Of a DNA stretch of 64,000 nucleotides, positions 1-6,412 are shown piece after piece. A program made the position numbers and the translations under genes. Positions within the stretch are counted from its first letter, which is position 1, and the number at the start of each line of letters is the position of its first letter. The notes below the pieces were generated by a model. That model was not told the DNA's origin. It worked only from the letters and a program-made list of their open reading frames with translations, and searched no databases. Origin of the DNA: Herbidospora daliensis (GTDB lineage Bacteria; Actinomycetota; Actinomycetes; Streptosporangiales; Streptosporangiaceae); the NCBI RefSeq assembly GCF_001570585.1, contig NZ_BBXF01000002.1, forward strand, positions 744,001-808,000. The letters are read 5' to 3'.

Positions 1-149
1 GGAACCGCTTTTCCGCTGTCAAGAAGGCCGGTTGCGGTACGCCGAGCAGCGGTGAGTTTCGGCAGGCAGACGGGATGGGTCGCAGTGTGTGGCTTCTCCG
101 GAAGGTGAAAGCTTCATACTCATCTGCTGATCGGTGAGACGGTCGTACC

Positions 150-680
150 GTGATCATGGTGTTGAGCAGAGGAGGACGCCGAGAGGCGGGAGAGCCGAAC
201 GCGCCGGATAAGCCCGCTCATCAGCGTGGCCTATCCTCGGTGGCTGTGCGGGTGAACCAGGATTTCTTCGATCTGCTGAGCAGTTGTCACCTCCGCCTCG
301 TCGGCGCCCCGCTCGGCGGGCCCGACGCCACGGCGGAGTGGCTCTACGAAGACGCGCCCTTCTGCGTGCTGGCCCACGACACGTCCGCCGACCCGCGCTT
401 CACCTACGCGAACCGCACCGCCCAGCGCTGCTTCGAATACGACTGGGCCGAGCTCGTCGGCACGCCGTCCCGCCTCTCGGCGGAGCCCGACCGGCGGGAG
501 GACCGCCAGCAGCTGCTCGACGCCGTGCACCGCGACGGCTTCGCCACGGGCTACCGGGGCCTGCGCATCGCCAAGTCGGGCCGCCGGTTCTGGATCGAGG
601 ACGTGACCATGTGGAACCTGGTCGACGACGGCGTGCTCGTGGGCCAGGCGGCGACCTACCGGCGCTGGCGCGACGCCTGA
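150..680 (+). CDS. MEKHLA domain protein (PAS-like sensor fold)
   Basis: A 176-residue soluble protein. From about residue 35 (VNQDFFDLL) it follows the MEKHLA domain throughout: WLYEDAPFCVLAHDT, a DPRFTYANRTAQRCFEY segment, a PSRLSAEP segment, then GYRGLRIAKSGRRFWIED near the end. This PAS-like fold occurs alone in bacteria and at the end of plant HD-ZIP III factors; its ligand is unknown. The first 30 residues are not family-like. GTG codons at 240, 246 and 252 are plausible alternative starts, although none has a clear ribosome site. An AGGAGG lies at 170-175, not correctly spaced for any in-frame start. The 3' end overlaps the convergent endonuclease/phosphatase gene by 25 bases. The family call is solid; the start is not. 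Confidence 0.8.
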   Translation: MIMVLSRGGRREAGEPNAPDKPAHQRGLSSVAVRVNQDFFDLLSSCHLRLVGAPLGGPDATAEWLYEDAPFCVLAHDTSADPRFTYANRTAQRCFEYDWAELVGTPSRLSAEPDRREDRQQLLDAVHRDGFATGYRGLRIAKSGRRFWIEDVTMWNLVDDGVLVGQAATYRRWRDA

Positions 681-1633
681 TCCCAGGCGAGCACGGCCGC
701 GACCGGCAGGTGGTCGCTGCCGGTCGAGGGCAGCGTCCACGACCTCGTCGGTTCCACCCCGCGCACCAGCACCTGGTCGATCCGGACGACCGGGAACGCC
801 GCCGGAAAGCTGAAACCGAAGCCCTCCCCGGCCGCCTCCTGGACTGAGCGCAGCTGTGCGGTCAGCCCGGTGAACGCGCGGTCGCCGGTCGTCCCGTTGA
901 GATCGCCGAGCAGGACGATCCGCTCGCTCCCGTCGGCCGCGACGGCCTTGGCGAGGGCGTGTGCGCCGCGGTCGCGGCTGTCGGTCCAGAAGCCGTTGGC
1001 GGGGAACACCCGCACCGAGCCGAGGTGGGCGACGTACACCACCAATGGGCCTTTCCCCGTGGTCACGGTGGTGCGCAGGGCCCGGTCGTCGGAAGGCGTT
1101 CCCGCCTCGGCCATGGGGCCGGCGTTCATCTCCAGGTCGACCGGGCGGGTGTCGCCCAACGGCAGGCGGCTCCACAAGCCGACCGTGCCCTGGACCGTGT
1201 GGTGCGGGTACGTCGCCGCGAGTTCCCTCTCGTAGACGGGTCTGGCCTGCGGGGTGATCTCCTCCAGGGCCAGCAGGTGGGCGCCCGAGGCGGCCAGGGC
1301 GCGGGCGGTGCCCGCGGGGTCGGGGTTCTCGGCGCCGACGTTGTGGGTGACCACGGCGAGGTCGCCGCCCGGCCGGGACTTGTCGAGGAGCAGGCCGCCG
1401 AACAGGCCCAGCCACACGCCGGCCGGGAGCAGCAGGGCGAGCGCCGCGCTGATGGAGCGGCGTCGCAGCGCGCCGGCCAGCAGCACCGGGATGAACGCGC
1501 CCGACCACGGCAGCGCGGTGTCCACCAGGTTGCCCAGGCCGCCGCGTTCGGTGACCTGCGGGTGCAAAAGCAGGAGCAGGCCGAGCAGCAGCGCCAGCGC
1601 CGTGAGCACCGGCCCGCGTCGCCATACGGTCAC
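656..1633 (-). CDS. Membrane-anchored endonuclease/exonuclease/phosphatase family protein
   Basis: A 325-residue protein with two or three hydrophobic N-terminal segments (roughly residues 5-25, 35-55 and 60-80) followed by an EEP hydrolase domain facing the outside. Visible EEP motifs are HNVGAENPD, ALEEITPQ (metal-binding Glu), LLGDLNGTT (catalytic Asp/Asn) and the terminal GSDHLPV (catalytic His). The family cleaves phosphodiesters in nucleic acids, phospholipids or inositides; the substrate here is unknown. The GTG start was chosen because it overlaps the stop of the upstream peptidase gene as GTGA (1630-1633), so the two are probably translated together. An earlier in-frame start would run 37 residues back into the peptidase gene and add a very basic, unlikely tail. 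Confidence 0.85.
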   Translation of the reverse strand: MTVWRRGPVLTALALLLGLLLLLHPQVTERGGLGNLVDTALPWSGAFIPVLLAGALRRRSISAALALLLPAGVWLGLFGGLLLDKSRPGGDLAVVTHNVGAENPDPAGTARALAASGAHLLALEEITPQARPVYERELAATYPHHTVQGTVGLWSRLPLGDTRPVDLEMNAGPMAEAGTPSDDRALRTTVTTGKGPLVVYVAHLGSVRVFPANGFWTDSRDRGAHALAKAVAADGSERIVLLGDLNGTTGDRAFTGLTAQLRSVQEAAGEGFGFSFPAAFPVVRIDQVLVRGVEPTRSWTLPSTGSDHLPVAAVLAWDQASRQRR

Positions 1634-2103
1634 CGGTGCATCCTCGGGTCGTCGGTCGGGTCGGCGTACATGGGCGGGCAGCCGCTTTCGACGGCGGCGG
1701 GGCGCAGTTCGTAGTGCCAGGGTTCGTTCTCGTAGATCTGGCACAGGCCGTAGGCGGCGCCGTGGCGCGACAACCAGGCGGTCGGGGCGAGGTCGACGGC
1801 GTCGCCCGACACGTGCCGGGAGGTGTCCGCGGTGGCGACCCAGCGGGCGGCCTCCTCCGCCGAGCCGTACCGCTTGACCGCGTCGCGGAGGAGCTGTTCC
1901 TGTTGCGCGGGGGAACGCCGGCCGCTGTTGACGTGGAAGGCGATCCCGGAGTCGGTCGCGGCCATGCGGAGGGCGTGCAGCAGATCGGGGTCGAGGTCGC
2001 GCACTCCTGGATGGTCGTCGTCGAACACCGTCACGCCGTCGGCCCAGGCGGCGGGGACGAGCAGGGTGAGGGCCACGACGAGGAGAAGCAGCAATCGAGG
2101 CAT
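1630..2103 (-). CDS. Secreted VanY-like D-Ala-D-Ala carboxypeptidase (M15 family)
   Basis: A 157-residue protein with a signal peptide (MPRLLLLLVVALTLLVPAAWA) and a compact zinc peptidase domain. The M15 motif is complete: S95-R-H97-V-S-G-D-A-V-D104 supplies two zinc ligands, and E127-P-W-H130 supplies the catalytic Glu and third ligand. Enzymes of this group trim the terminal D-alanine from peptidoglycan stem peptides outside the membrane. It is divergent from a two-component pair resembling VanRS, the arrangement known from glycopeptide-resistance and cell-wall-stress loci, so regulation by that pair is likely (inference). It is the first gene of a two-gene unit with the EEP protein. The short length matches the minimal VanY/VanX-like core. 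Confidence 0.85.
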   Translation of the reverse strand: MPRLLLLLVVALTLLVPAAWADGVTVFDDDHPGVRDLDPDLLHALRMAATDSGIAFHVNSGRRSPAQQEQLLRDAVKRYGSAEEAARWVATADTSRHVSGDAVDLAPTAWLSRHGAAYGLCQIYENEPWHYELRPAAVESGCPPMYADPTDDPRMHR

Positions 2104-2190
2104 GCCGCCAGTGAAGGGAAACCGGTGTTGCCGCTGCGTATCCGGTTTTCGATACGTGGACGATATGTGCCGGTTCGTAGCATCGAGGGC

Positions 2191-2862
2191 GTGCGCGTGC
2201 TGATCGTCGAGGACGAACCCTATTTGGCCGAAGCCGTCCGCGACGGGCTGCGGCTGGCCGCCATCGCGGCCGACATCGCGGGCGACGGCGACACCGCTCT
2301 GGAACTGCTGGGCGTCAACGACTACGACATCGCCGTGCTCGACCGCGACATCCCCGGCCCGTCGGGCGACGAGATCGCCCGGCACATCGTGGCCTCCGGC
2401 AGCGGCCTGCCGATCCTCATGCTCACCGCCGCCGAGCGGCTCGACGACAAGGCGTCGGGCTTCGAGCTGGGGGCCGACGACTACCTCACCAAGCCGTTCG
2501 AGATGCGGGAGCTCGTGCTGCGGCTGCGGGCGCTCGACCGCAGGCGGGCCCGCACCCGGCCGCCGGTGCGCGAGGTCGCCGGGTTGCGGGTCGACCCGTT
2601 CCGCAGGGAGGTCTACCGTGACGGCCGCTACGTCGCGCTGACCAGGAAGCAGTTCGCCGTGCTGGAGGTCCTCGTCGCGGCCGAAGGCGGCGTCGTCAGC
2701 GCCGAAGAGCTGCTGGAACGGGCCTGGGACGAGAACGCCGACCCGTTCACCAACGCCGTGCGCATCACCGTCTCGGCGCTGCGCAAGCGGCTCGGCGAAC
2801 CGCAGATCATCGCGACCGTGCCCGGCGCCGGTTACCGCATCGAGGGAGGGGACCGTGGATAG
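2191..2862 (+). CDS. OmpR-family response regulator (VanR-like)
   Basis: A 223-residue regulator. The receiver domain begins directly at the start (VRVLIVEDEP) with acidic residues E7/D8, phosphoacceptor D51 in VLDRDIPG and the conserved Lys in LTKPFEM. The C-terminal winged helix (about residues 125-220) has YVALTRKQFAVLEVL and ends TVPGAGYRIE, typical of OmpR/PhoB DNA-binding domains. The GTG start has no convincing Shine-Dalgarno, so the mRNA may be leaderless. The stop overlaps the kinase start by 8 bases, giving translational coupling. It probably regulates the divergent peptidase operon and itself from the 87-base gap (2104-2190). Confidence 0.92.
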   Translation: MRVLIVEDEPYLAEAVRDGLRLAAIAADIAGDGDTALELLGVNDYDIAVLDRDIPGPSGDEIARHIVASGSGLPILMLTAAERLDDKASGFELGADDYLTKPFEMRELVLRLRALDRRRARTRPPVREVAGLRVDPFRREVYRDGRYVALTRKQFAVLEVLVAAEGGVVSAEELLERAWDENADPFTNAVRITVSALRKRLGEPQIIATVPGAGYRIEGGDRG

Positions 2863-3922
2863 AGCGCCCGGGATGAGCGTGCGGCTGCGGCTCGCCCTCA
2901 GCTACGCCGCGTTCCTGATGCTGGCCGGCGTCCTGCTGATCGGGACCGTGTGGGTCTTCACCCTGCGCCACCTGCCCGAATACACCAGCGTCGACGGGGG
3001 TGTGCTGGTCAGGCCGACGCTGCTGAGCGACTTCGCCTCGGCCACCGGGGCGGTGCTGCTCTTCCTGCTGATCTTCGGCCTGGTCGGCGGGTGGTTTCTG
3101 GCCGGACGCATGCTCGCGCCGCTGACCCGCATCACCGACGCCACCCGGCTGGCCACGACCGGCTCGCTCGCCCACCGGATCAGGCTGCCCGGCCCCCACG
3201 ACGAGTTCCGCGAACTCGCCGACGCCTTCGACGGCATGCTCGAACGGCTCGAAGCCCACGTCGCCGAACAGCGCAGGTTCGCCGCCAACGCCTCCCACGA
3301 ACTGCGCACCCCGCTCGCCGTCTCGAAGGCCCTCCTGGACGTCGCCCGCACCGACCCCCACCACGACGCCGGCGAACTCGTCGAACGCCTGCACGCCGTC
3401 AACACCCGGGCGATCGAGCTCACCGAGGCGCTGCTCCTGCTCAGCCGGGCCGACCAGCGGTCGTTCACCCGGGAGCCGGTCGACCTGTCGCTGCTGGCGG
3501 AGGAGGCCGCCGAGACGCTGCTCCCGCTGGCGGAGAAACGCGGCGTCACCGTCGAGACCTCGGGCGACATCACCCCGGCGGTCGGATCGCCGCCGCTGCT
3601 GCTGCAGCTGACCACGAACCTGGTGCAGAACGCGATCGTCCACAACCTGACCGGCCAGGGCAGCGTGTGGGTCAGCACCGGCGTGCGGCCCCGGAGCGTG
3701 GTGCTGGCCGTCGAGAACACCGGCGCGGTGATCACCCCGCAGCGGGCCGCCACGCTGACCGAGCCGTTCCAGCGCGGCACCGAACGTCTCCACGCCGACC
3801 ACGCGGGCGTCGGCCTCGGCCTGGCGATCGTCAAGACCATCGCCCACGCCCACGACGGGACCCTCACCCTCAGCCCGCGCGCCGCCGGAGGCATGCGCGT
3901 CACCGTGGAGCTGCCGCGCTAG
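2855..3922 (+). CDS. Sensor histidine kinase (VanS-like)
   Basis: A 355-residue membrane kinase. Two membrane segments (about 11-36 and 62-84) flank a very short outer loop of about 25 residues, so it may sense within or near the membrane. A HAMP domain follows (about 85-138), then HisKA with the phosphorylated H148 in ANASHELRTPL, and an HATPase domain with N-box NLVQNAIVHN and G-box GVGLGLAIVKTI. It overlaps the response regulator by 8 bases and is certainly its partner. The GTG start is preceded by GGGAGGGG. The 3' end overlaps the convergent lyase gene by 4 bases. Confidence 0.92.
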   Translation: MDRAPGMSVRLRLALSYAAFLMLAGVLLIGTVWVFTLRHLPEYTSVDGGVLVRPTLLSDFASATGAVLLFLLIFGLVGGWFLAGRMLAPLTRITDATRLATTGSLAHRIRLPGPHDEFRELADAFDGMLERLEAHVAEQRRFAANASHELRTPLAVSKALLDVARTDPHHDAGELVERLHAVNTRAIELTEALLLLSRADQRSFTREPVDLSLLAEEAAETLLPLAEKRGVTVETSGDITPAVGSPPLLLQLTTNLVQNAIVHNLTGQGSVWVSTGVRPRSVVLAVENTGAVITPQRAATLTEPFQRGTERLHADHAGVGLGLAIVKTIAHAHDGTLTLSPRAAGGMRVTVELPR

Positions 3923-4779
3923 CTCTCGTAGCGGGTTTCCAGGGCGTCGTGCTCGTCGAGGCCGATCAGGGTGTTGAACTCGTCGAAGGTCAGCGCGGGC
4001 CGGGCCCGGCCGTCGGCGGCCAGGCTCCGCAGGTAGTCGCGCATCCCGGCCGCCGCGGCGAACCCCGCCCCCAGCGAGAAGATCGCCAGCGAGTACCCCA
4101 TCTCCTCCAGCTCCCCCGCCGCCAGCTGGGGTGTACGCCCGCCCTCGATCTGGTTGCTCAGGACCGGGACCACGCCGCGGAAGGCGTCGCAGACGCGCCG
4201 CATCTCCTCCTCCGACTCGGGCGACTCGACGAACAGCAGGTCGGCGCCCGCCTCGTGGTAGGCCATCCCGCGCTCGATCGCCTCGTCGAGGCCCAGGGTG
4301 GTGCGGGCGTCGGTACGGGCGACGATCACGAAGTCGGGGTCGCGGCGGGCGTCCACGGCCGCCTTGATCTTCTGGACCATCTCGTCGCGGGCCACGACAT
4401 GGCGGCCCAGCATGTGGCCGCAGCGTTTGGGGAAGGTCTGGTCCTCGATGTGCAGGGCCGCCGCGCCCGCCCGCTCGTAGGCCCGCACGGTCCTTCGGAC
4501 GTTGAGCGGGTTGCCGTAGCCGGTGTCGGCGTCGGCGATCAACGGCAGCCCGGAGACCTCGGCGAACACGGCCACCCGGGCCTCCATCTGGGTGGACGTC
4601 AGATAGCCAACGTCGGGCTGGCCCAGCAGGCTCGCCGAGGTCTGGAAGCCGCTCAGGTAGACGGCCCGGAAGCCCAGTTCCCGCACCAGCCGGGCCCCCG
4701 TGCCGTCGTAGGCGCCGGGGGCGACCAGGATCTCCGGCGCGGCCAGCAGTTCCCGCAGGCGAGTGGTGTGCTTCGCCAT
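3919..4779 (-). CDS. Isocitrate lyase/PEP mutase superfamily enzyme
   Basis: A 286-residue cytosolic TIM-barrel enzyme. It carries the superfamily signature KRCGH (catalytic Cys loop), the metal-binding stretch IADADTGYGNP, the following ALHIEDQ and VARTDAR. Length and motifs fit the 2-methylisocitrate lyase, oxaloacetate decarboxylase and carboxyphosphonoenolpyruvate mutase subgroups. These cleave or rearrange C-C or C-P bonds in 2-oxo or tricarboxylic acids with Mg2+. No prpC/prpD or phosphonate genes adjoin it, so the substrate cannot be fixed. It is monocistronic; the flanking VOC gene is 41 bases upstream on the same strand, so a joint transcript is possible. Confidence 0.85.
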   Translation of the reverse strand: MAKHTTRLRELLAAPEILVAPGAYDGTGARLVRELGFRAVYLSGFQTSASLLGQPDVGYLTSTQMEARVAVFAEVSGLPLIADADTGYGNPLNVRRTVRAYERAGAAALHIEDQTFPKRCGHMLGRHVVARDEMVQKIKAAVDARRDPDFVIVARTDARTTLGLDEAIERGMAYHEAGADLLFVESPESEEEMRRVCDAFRGVVPVLSNQIEGGRTPQLAAGELEEMGYSLAIFSLGAGFAAAAGMRDYLRSLAADGRARPALTFDEFNTLIGLDEHDALETRYES

Positions 4780-4820
4780 GATCTGCCCCCTCAGACAGGA
4801 AACGTCCCCTCTGGTGGCCC

Positions 4821-5189
4821 CTACCCAGGGACCCGGGTGCGGAGCAGGCAGAACTCGTTGCCTTCGGGGTCGGCCAGCACGTGCCAGCTCTCCTCGCCGG
4901 TCTGCCCGACGTCGGCGGGCTTGGCGCCGAGGGCCAGCAGCCGCTCCAGCTCGGCGTCCTGATCGCGGTCGGTCGGGCTGACGTCGATGTGCAGCGGCAA
5001 CTTCCCCGATCTCGGATCGTCGCTCGCGCTGAGCACGAGCACCGGCCGGTGACCTTCGTCAGCAGGCCCGATCTCGATGAAGTCGTCCTTCCGCCCGACG
5101 ACGACGTAACCGAGCACCTCACACCAGAACGCGGCCAGCGCCTCGGGGTCGCGACAGTCGATCACCAGTTCACTGATACGGCACGCCAT
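4821..5189 (-). CDS. VOC (glyoxalase-like) family protein
   Basis: A 122-residue single-domain protein of the glyoxalase/bleomycin-resistance/dioxygenase superfamily. It opens with ISELVIDCRDPEALAAFWCEVLGY, has a PLHIDVSP metal-ligand strand in the middle and ends with VLADPEGNEFCLL, the classic VOC pattern. Members bind divalent metals or sequester small molecules; this subgroup (glyoxalase-like domain, actinobacterial) has no assigned substrate. The ATG at 5189 was chosen because the domain begins at once (MACRISELV); a longer frame would only add nine uncharacteristic residues. It lies between the lyase and the sigma/FtsX-like pair, all on the minus strand. Confidence 0.85.
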   Translation of the reverse strand: MACRISELVIDCRDPEALAAFWCEVLGYVVVGRKDDFIEIGPADEGHRPVLVLSASDDPRSGKLPLHIDVSPTDRDQDAELERLLALGAKPADVGQTGEESWHVLADPEGNEFCLLRTRVPG

Positions 5190-5212
5190 GTCGCGGGTGC
5201 TACCCCGCAACC

Positions 5213-5797
5213 TCACGGGTATCCGCAGTCGCCCCGCGCCGCGGCGACGCAGGCCGGGTCGATCACCGCGGACACCCCGGGCATTTCCGCCGCCGATCTC
5301 GCCAGCGCCGGCAGGTCGGCGTCCGGCCGGAGCCGGGCCACGTAGGACTCGGACATGTCGGAGGGTCTGAGCACGTCGGCGAAGGCCGCGTTCCCGTCTT
5401 TGGCGATGAACGCGTCCCAGGCGTCCTGCCGGCTCCTGAACGCCACCGACTCCACTCCCGGATGCCCGTTCAGCATCACCTGGAGCTCCTCCCGTTCGTC
5501 ACGGGTCGCACACTGCTCGACCGGGCCACCGGGCTTGCAGAGATACACGACGATCTCGGGGGCGCCTGCGTCGGTCACGTCGGTCATGGCCATGGCCAGC
5601 ACCATGGCCTCGGGAACCGGCTCGGGGCGGCTGCTCAGCCCGACGAACCCGGTCGCGACCAGGGCCGCGGCGGCGGTGATCTTGAAGAACAGGGCGGCGC
5701 GACGCCGCCGGGGGCGGGGCAGCGGGCGTTCCCGGACCAGGACCGAGTCGGCGCGGGCGTGCAGGGCGGCGCGGAGGTCGTCTTCGATCGGGTTCAC
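5213..5797 (-). CDS. Membrane protein with FtsX-like extracellular domain, partner of ECF sigma factor
   Basis: A 194-residue protein with a short basic cytoplasmic part (residues 1-35, ending RPRRRRAALF), one membrane helix (about 37-58) and an outer domain of 130 residues. The outer domain resembles the extracellular domain of the cell-division permease FtsX: EIVVYLC, C/ATRDEREELQVML, VESVAFRSRQDAWDAF and ESYVARLRPDADL. It overlaps the sigma gene stop as GTGA (5794-5797), the usual position for an anti-sigma factor. The N-terminus is too short for a canonical zinc anti-sigma domain and no HxxxCxxC is seen, so an anti-sigma role is inference from position. Two Cys pairs in the outer domain could form disulphides. 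Confidence 0.8.
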   Translation of the reverse strand: MNPIEDDLRAALHARADSVLVRERPLPRPRRRRAALFFKITAAAALVATGFVGLSSRPEPVPEAMVLAMAMTDVTDAGAPEIVVYLCKPGGPVEQCATRDEREELQVMLNGHPGVESVAFRSRQDAWDAFIAKDGNAAFADVLRPSDMSESYVARLRPDADLPALARSAAEMPGVSAVIDPACVAAARGDCGYP

Positions 5798-6357
5798 GTG
5801 TTGTCTCCCAGTTCGTGCGGGAGCCTGCTCAGGGCTCGGGCGATCGTGGACCTGGCCGTGCTCGGCCGGATGCGCATGACCTCGGCGATCTCGACGTCCG
5901 ACAGGTCGAGGTAGTAACGCAGCACCAGCGCCTCGCGCTGCCTTCTCGGCAGGCGCGCCAGCGCGGCGAGCATGCGCTGCCGCGATTCGCCGATCAGCAC
6001 GGCGGTCTCGGCCGACTGGACGTCGCCGGGCCGGTCGGTGCGGCGGGGGATCAGCGCCCGGCGGCGCAGCACCGACCTGGAGCCGTTCAGCACGCACGTC
6101 CTGACGTACGGGAGGGTCACGACGCCGGGGCGGGCCAGGCCGTGGAGCCGGGCGAACACGTCCTGGACGACGTCTTCGGCCGTCTCCTGATCGCCGAGGA
6201 GGAGCACCGCCAGACGTACGAGACCAGGCCGGTGATCTCGGTAGAGGGCGGTCAGTTCGGCCTCATGGGCCGGTTCGTCGCGGGCGGGCCGCGACAGCCG
6301 CACGGTGTCACCATCCATGCCCAAGGAACGCACCGGGTCGCCGATCCGCTGCCTCAT
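5794..6357 (-). CDS. ECF RNA polymerase sigma factor (SigE/SigM-like)
   Basis: A sigma-70 family factor of 187 residues from the first ATG, or 174 from the ATG at 6318 (MDGDTVRLS); neither start has a clear ribosome site. Region 2 is visible in ELTALYRDHRPGLVRLAVLLLGD followed by AEDVVQDVFARLHGL, and region 4 in LPRRQREALVLRYYLDLSDVEIAEVM followed by STARSTIARALSRL. No C-terminal extension is present. It is coupled by a GTGA overlap to the FtsX-like membrane protein, which is therefore the likely partner. A strong hairpin at 6362-6401 separates it from the gene upstream on the same strand, so it must start from its own promoter very close to the start codon. Confidence 0.9.
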   Translation of the reverse strand: MRQRIGDPVRSLGMDGDTVRLSRPARDEPAHEAELTALYRDHRPGLVRLAVLLLGDQETAEDVVQDVFARLHGLARPGVVTLPYVRTCVLNGSRSVLRRRALIPRRTDRPGDVQSAETAVLIGESRQRMLAALARLPRRQREALVLRYYLDLSDVEIAEVMRIRPSTARSTIARALSRLPHELGDNT

Positions 6358-6361
6358 ACGC

Positions 6362-6401
6362 GAAAGGCCCAGACCGGGGTGTTTCCCGGCCTGGGCCTTT
6401 C
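6362..6401 (-). terminator. Strong hairpin between phytase-like gene and sigma gene
   Basis: GAAAGGCCCAG (6362-6372) pairs perfectly with CTGGGCCTTTC (6391-6401), and the interior CCGGG/CCCGG extends the stem. It stands 11 bases past the stop of the upstream minus-strand gene and just before the sigma factor start, so it probably ends that transcript and insulates the sigma gene. Confidence 0.8.
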
Positions 6402-6412
6402 CTACGGTGACG

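Noticed and set aside
2950-4962. 670-codon plus frame across the kinase and lyase genes
   Set aside because: Arg/Pro/His-rich translation with no domain; it crosses two real genes in other frames.
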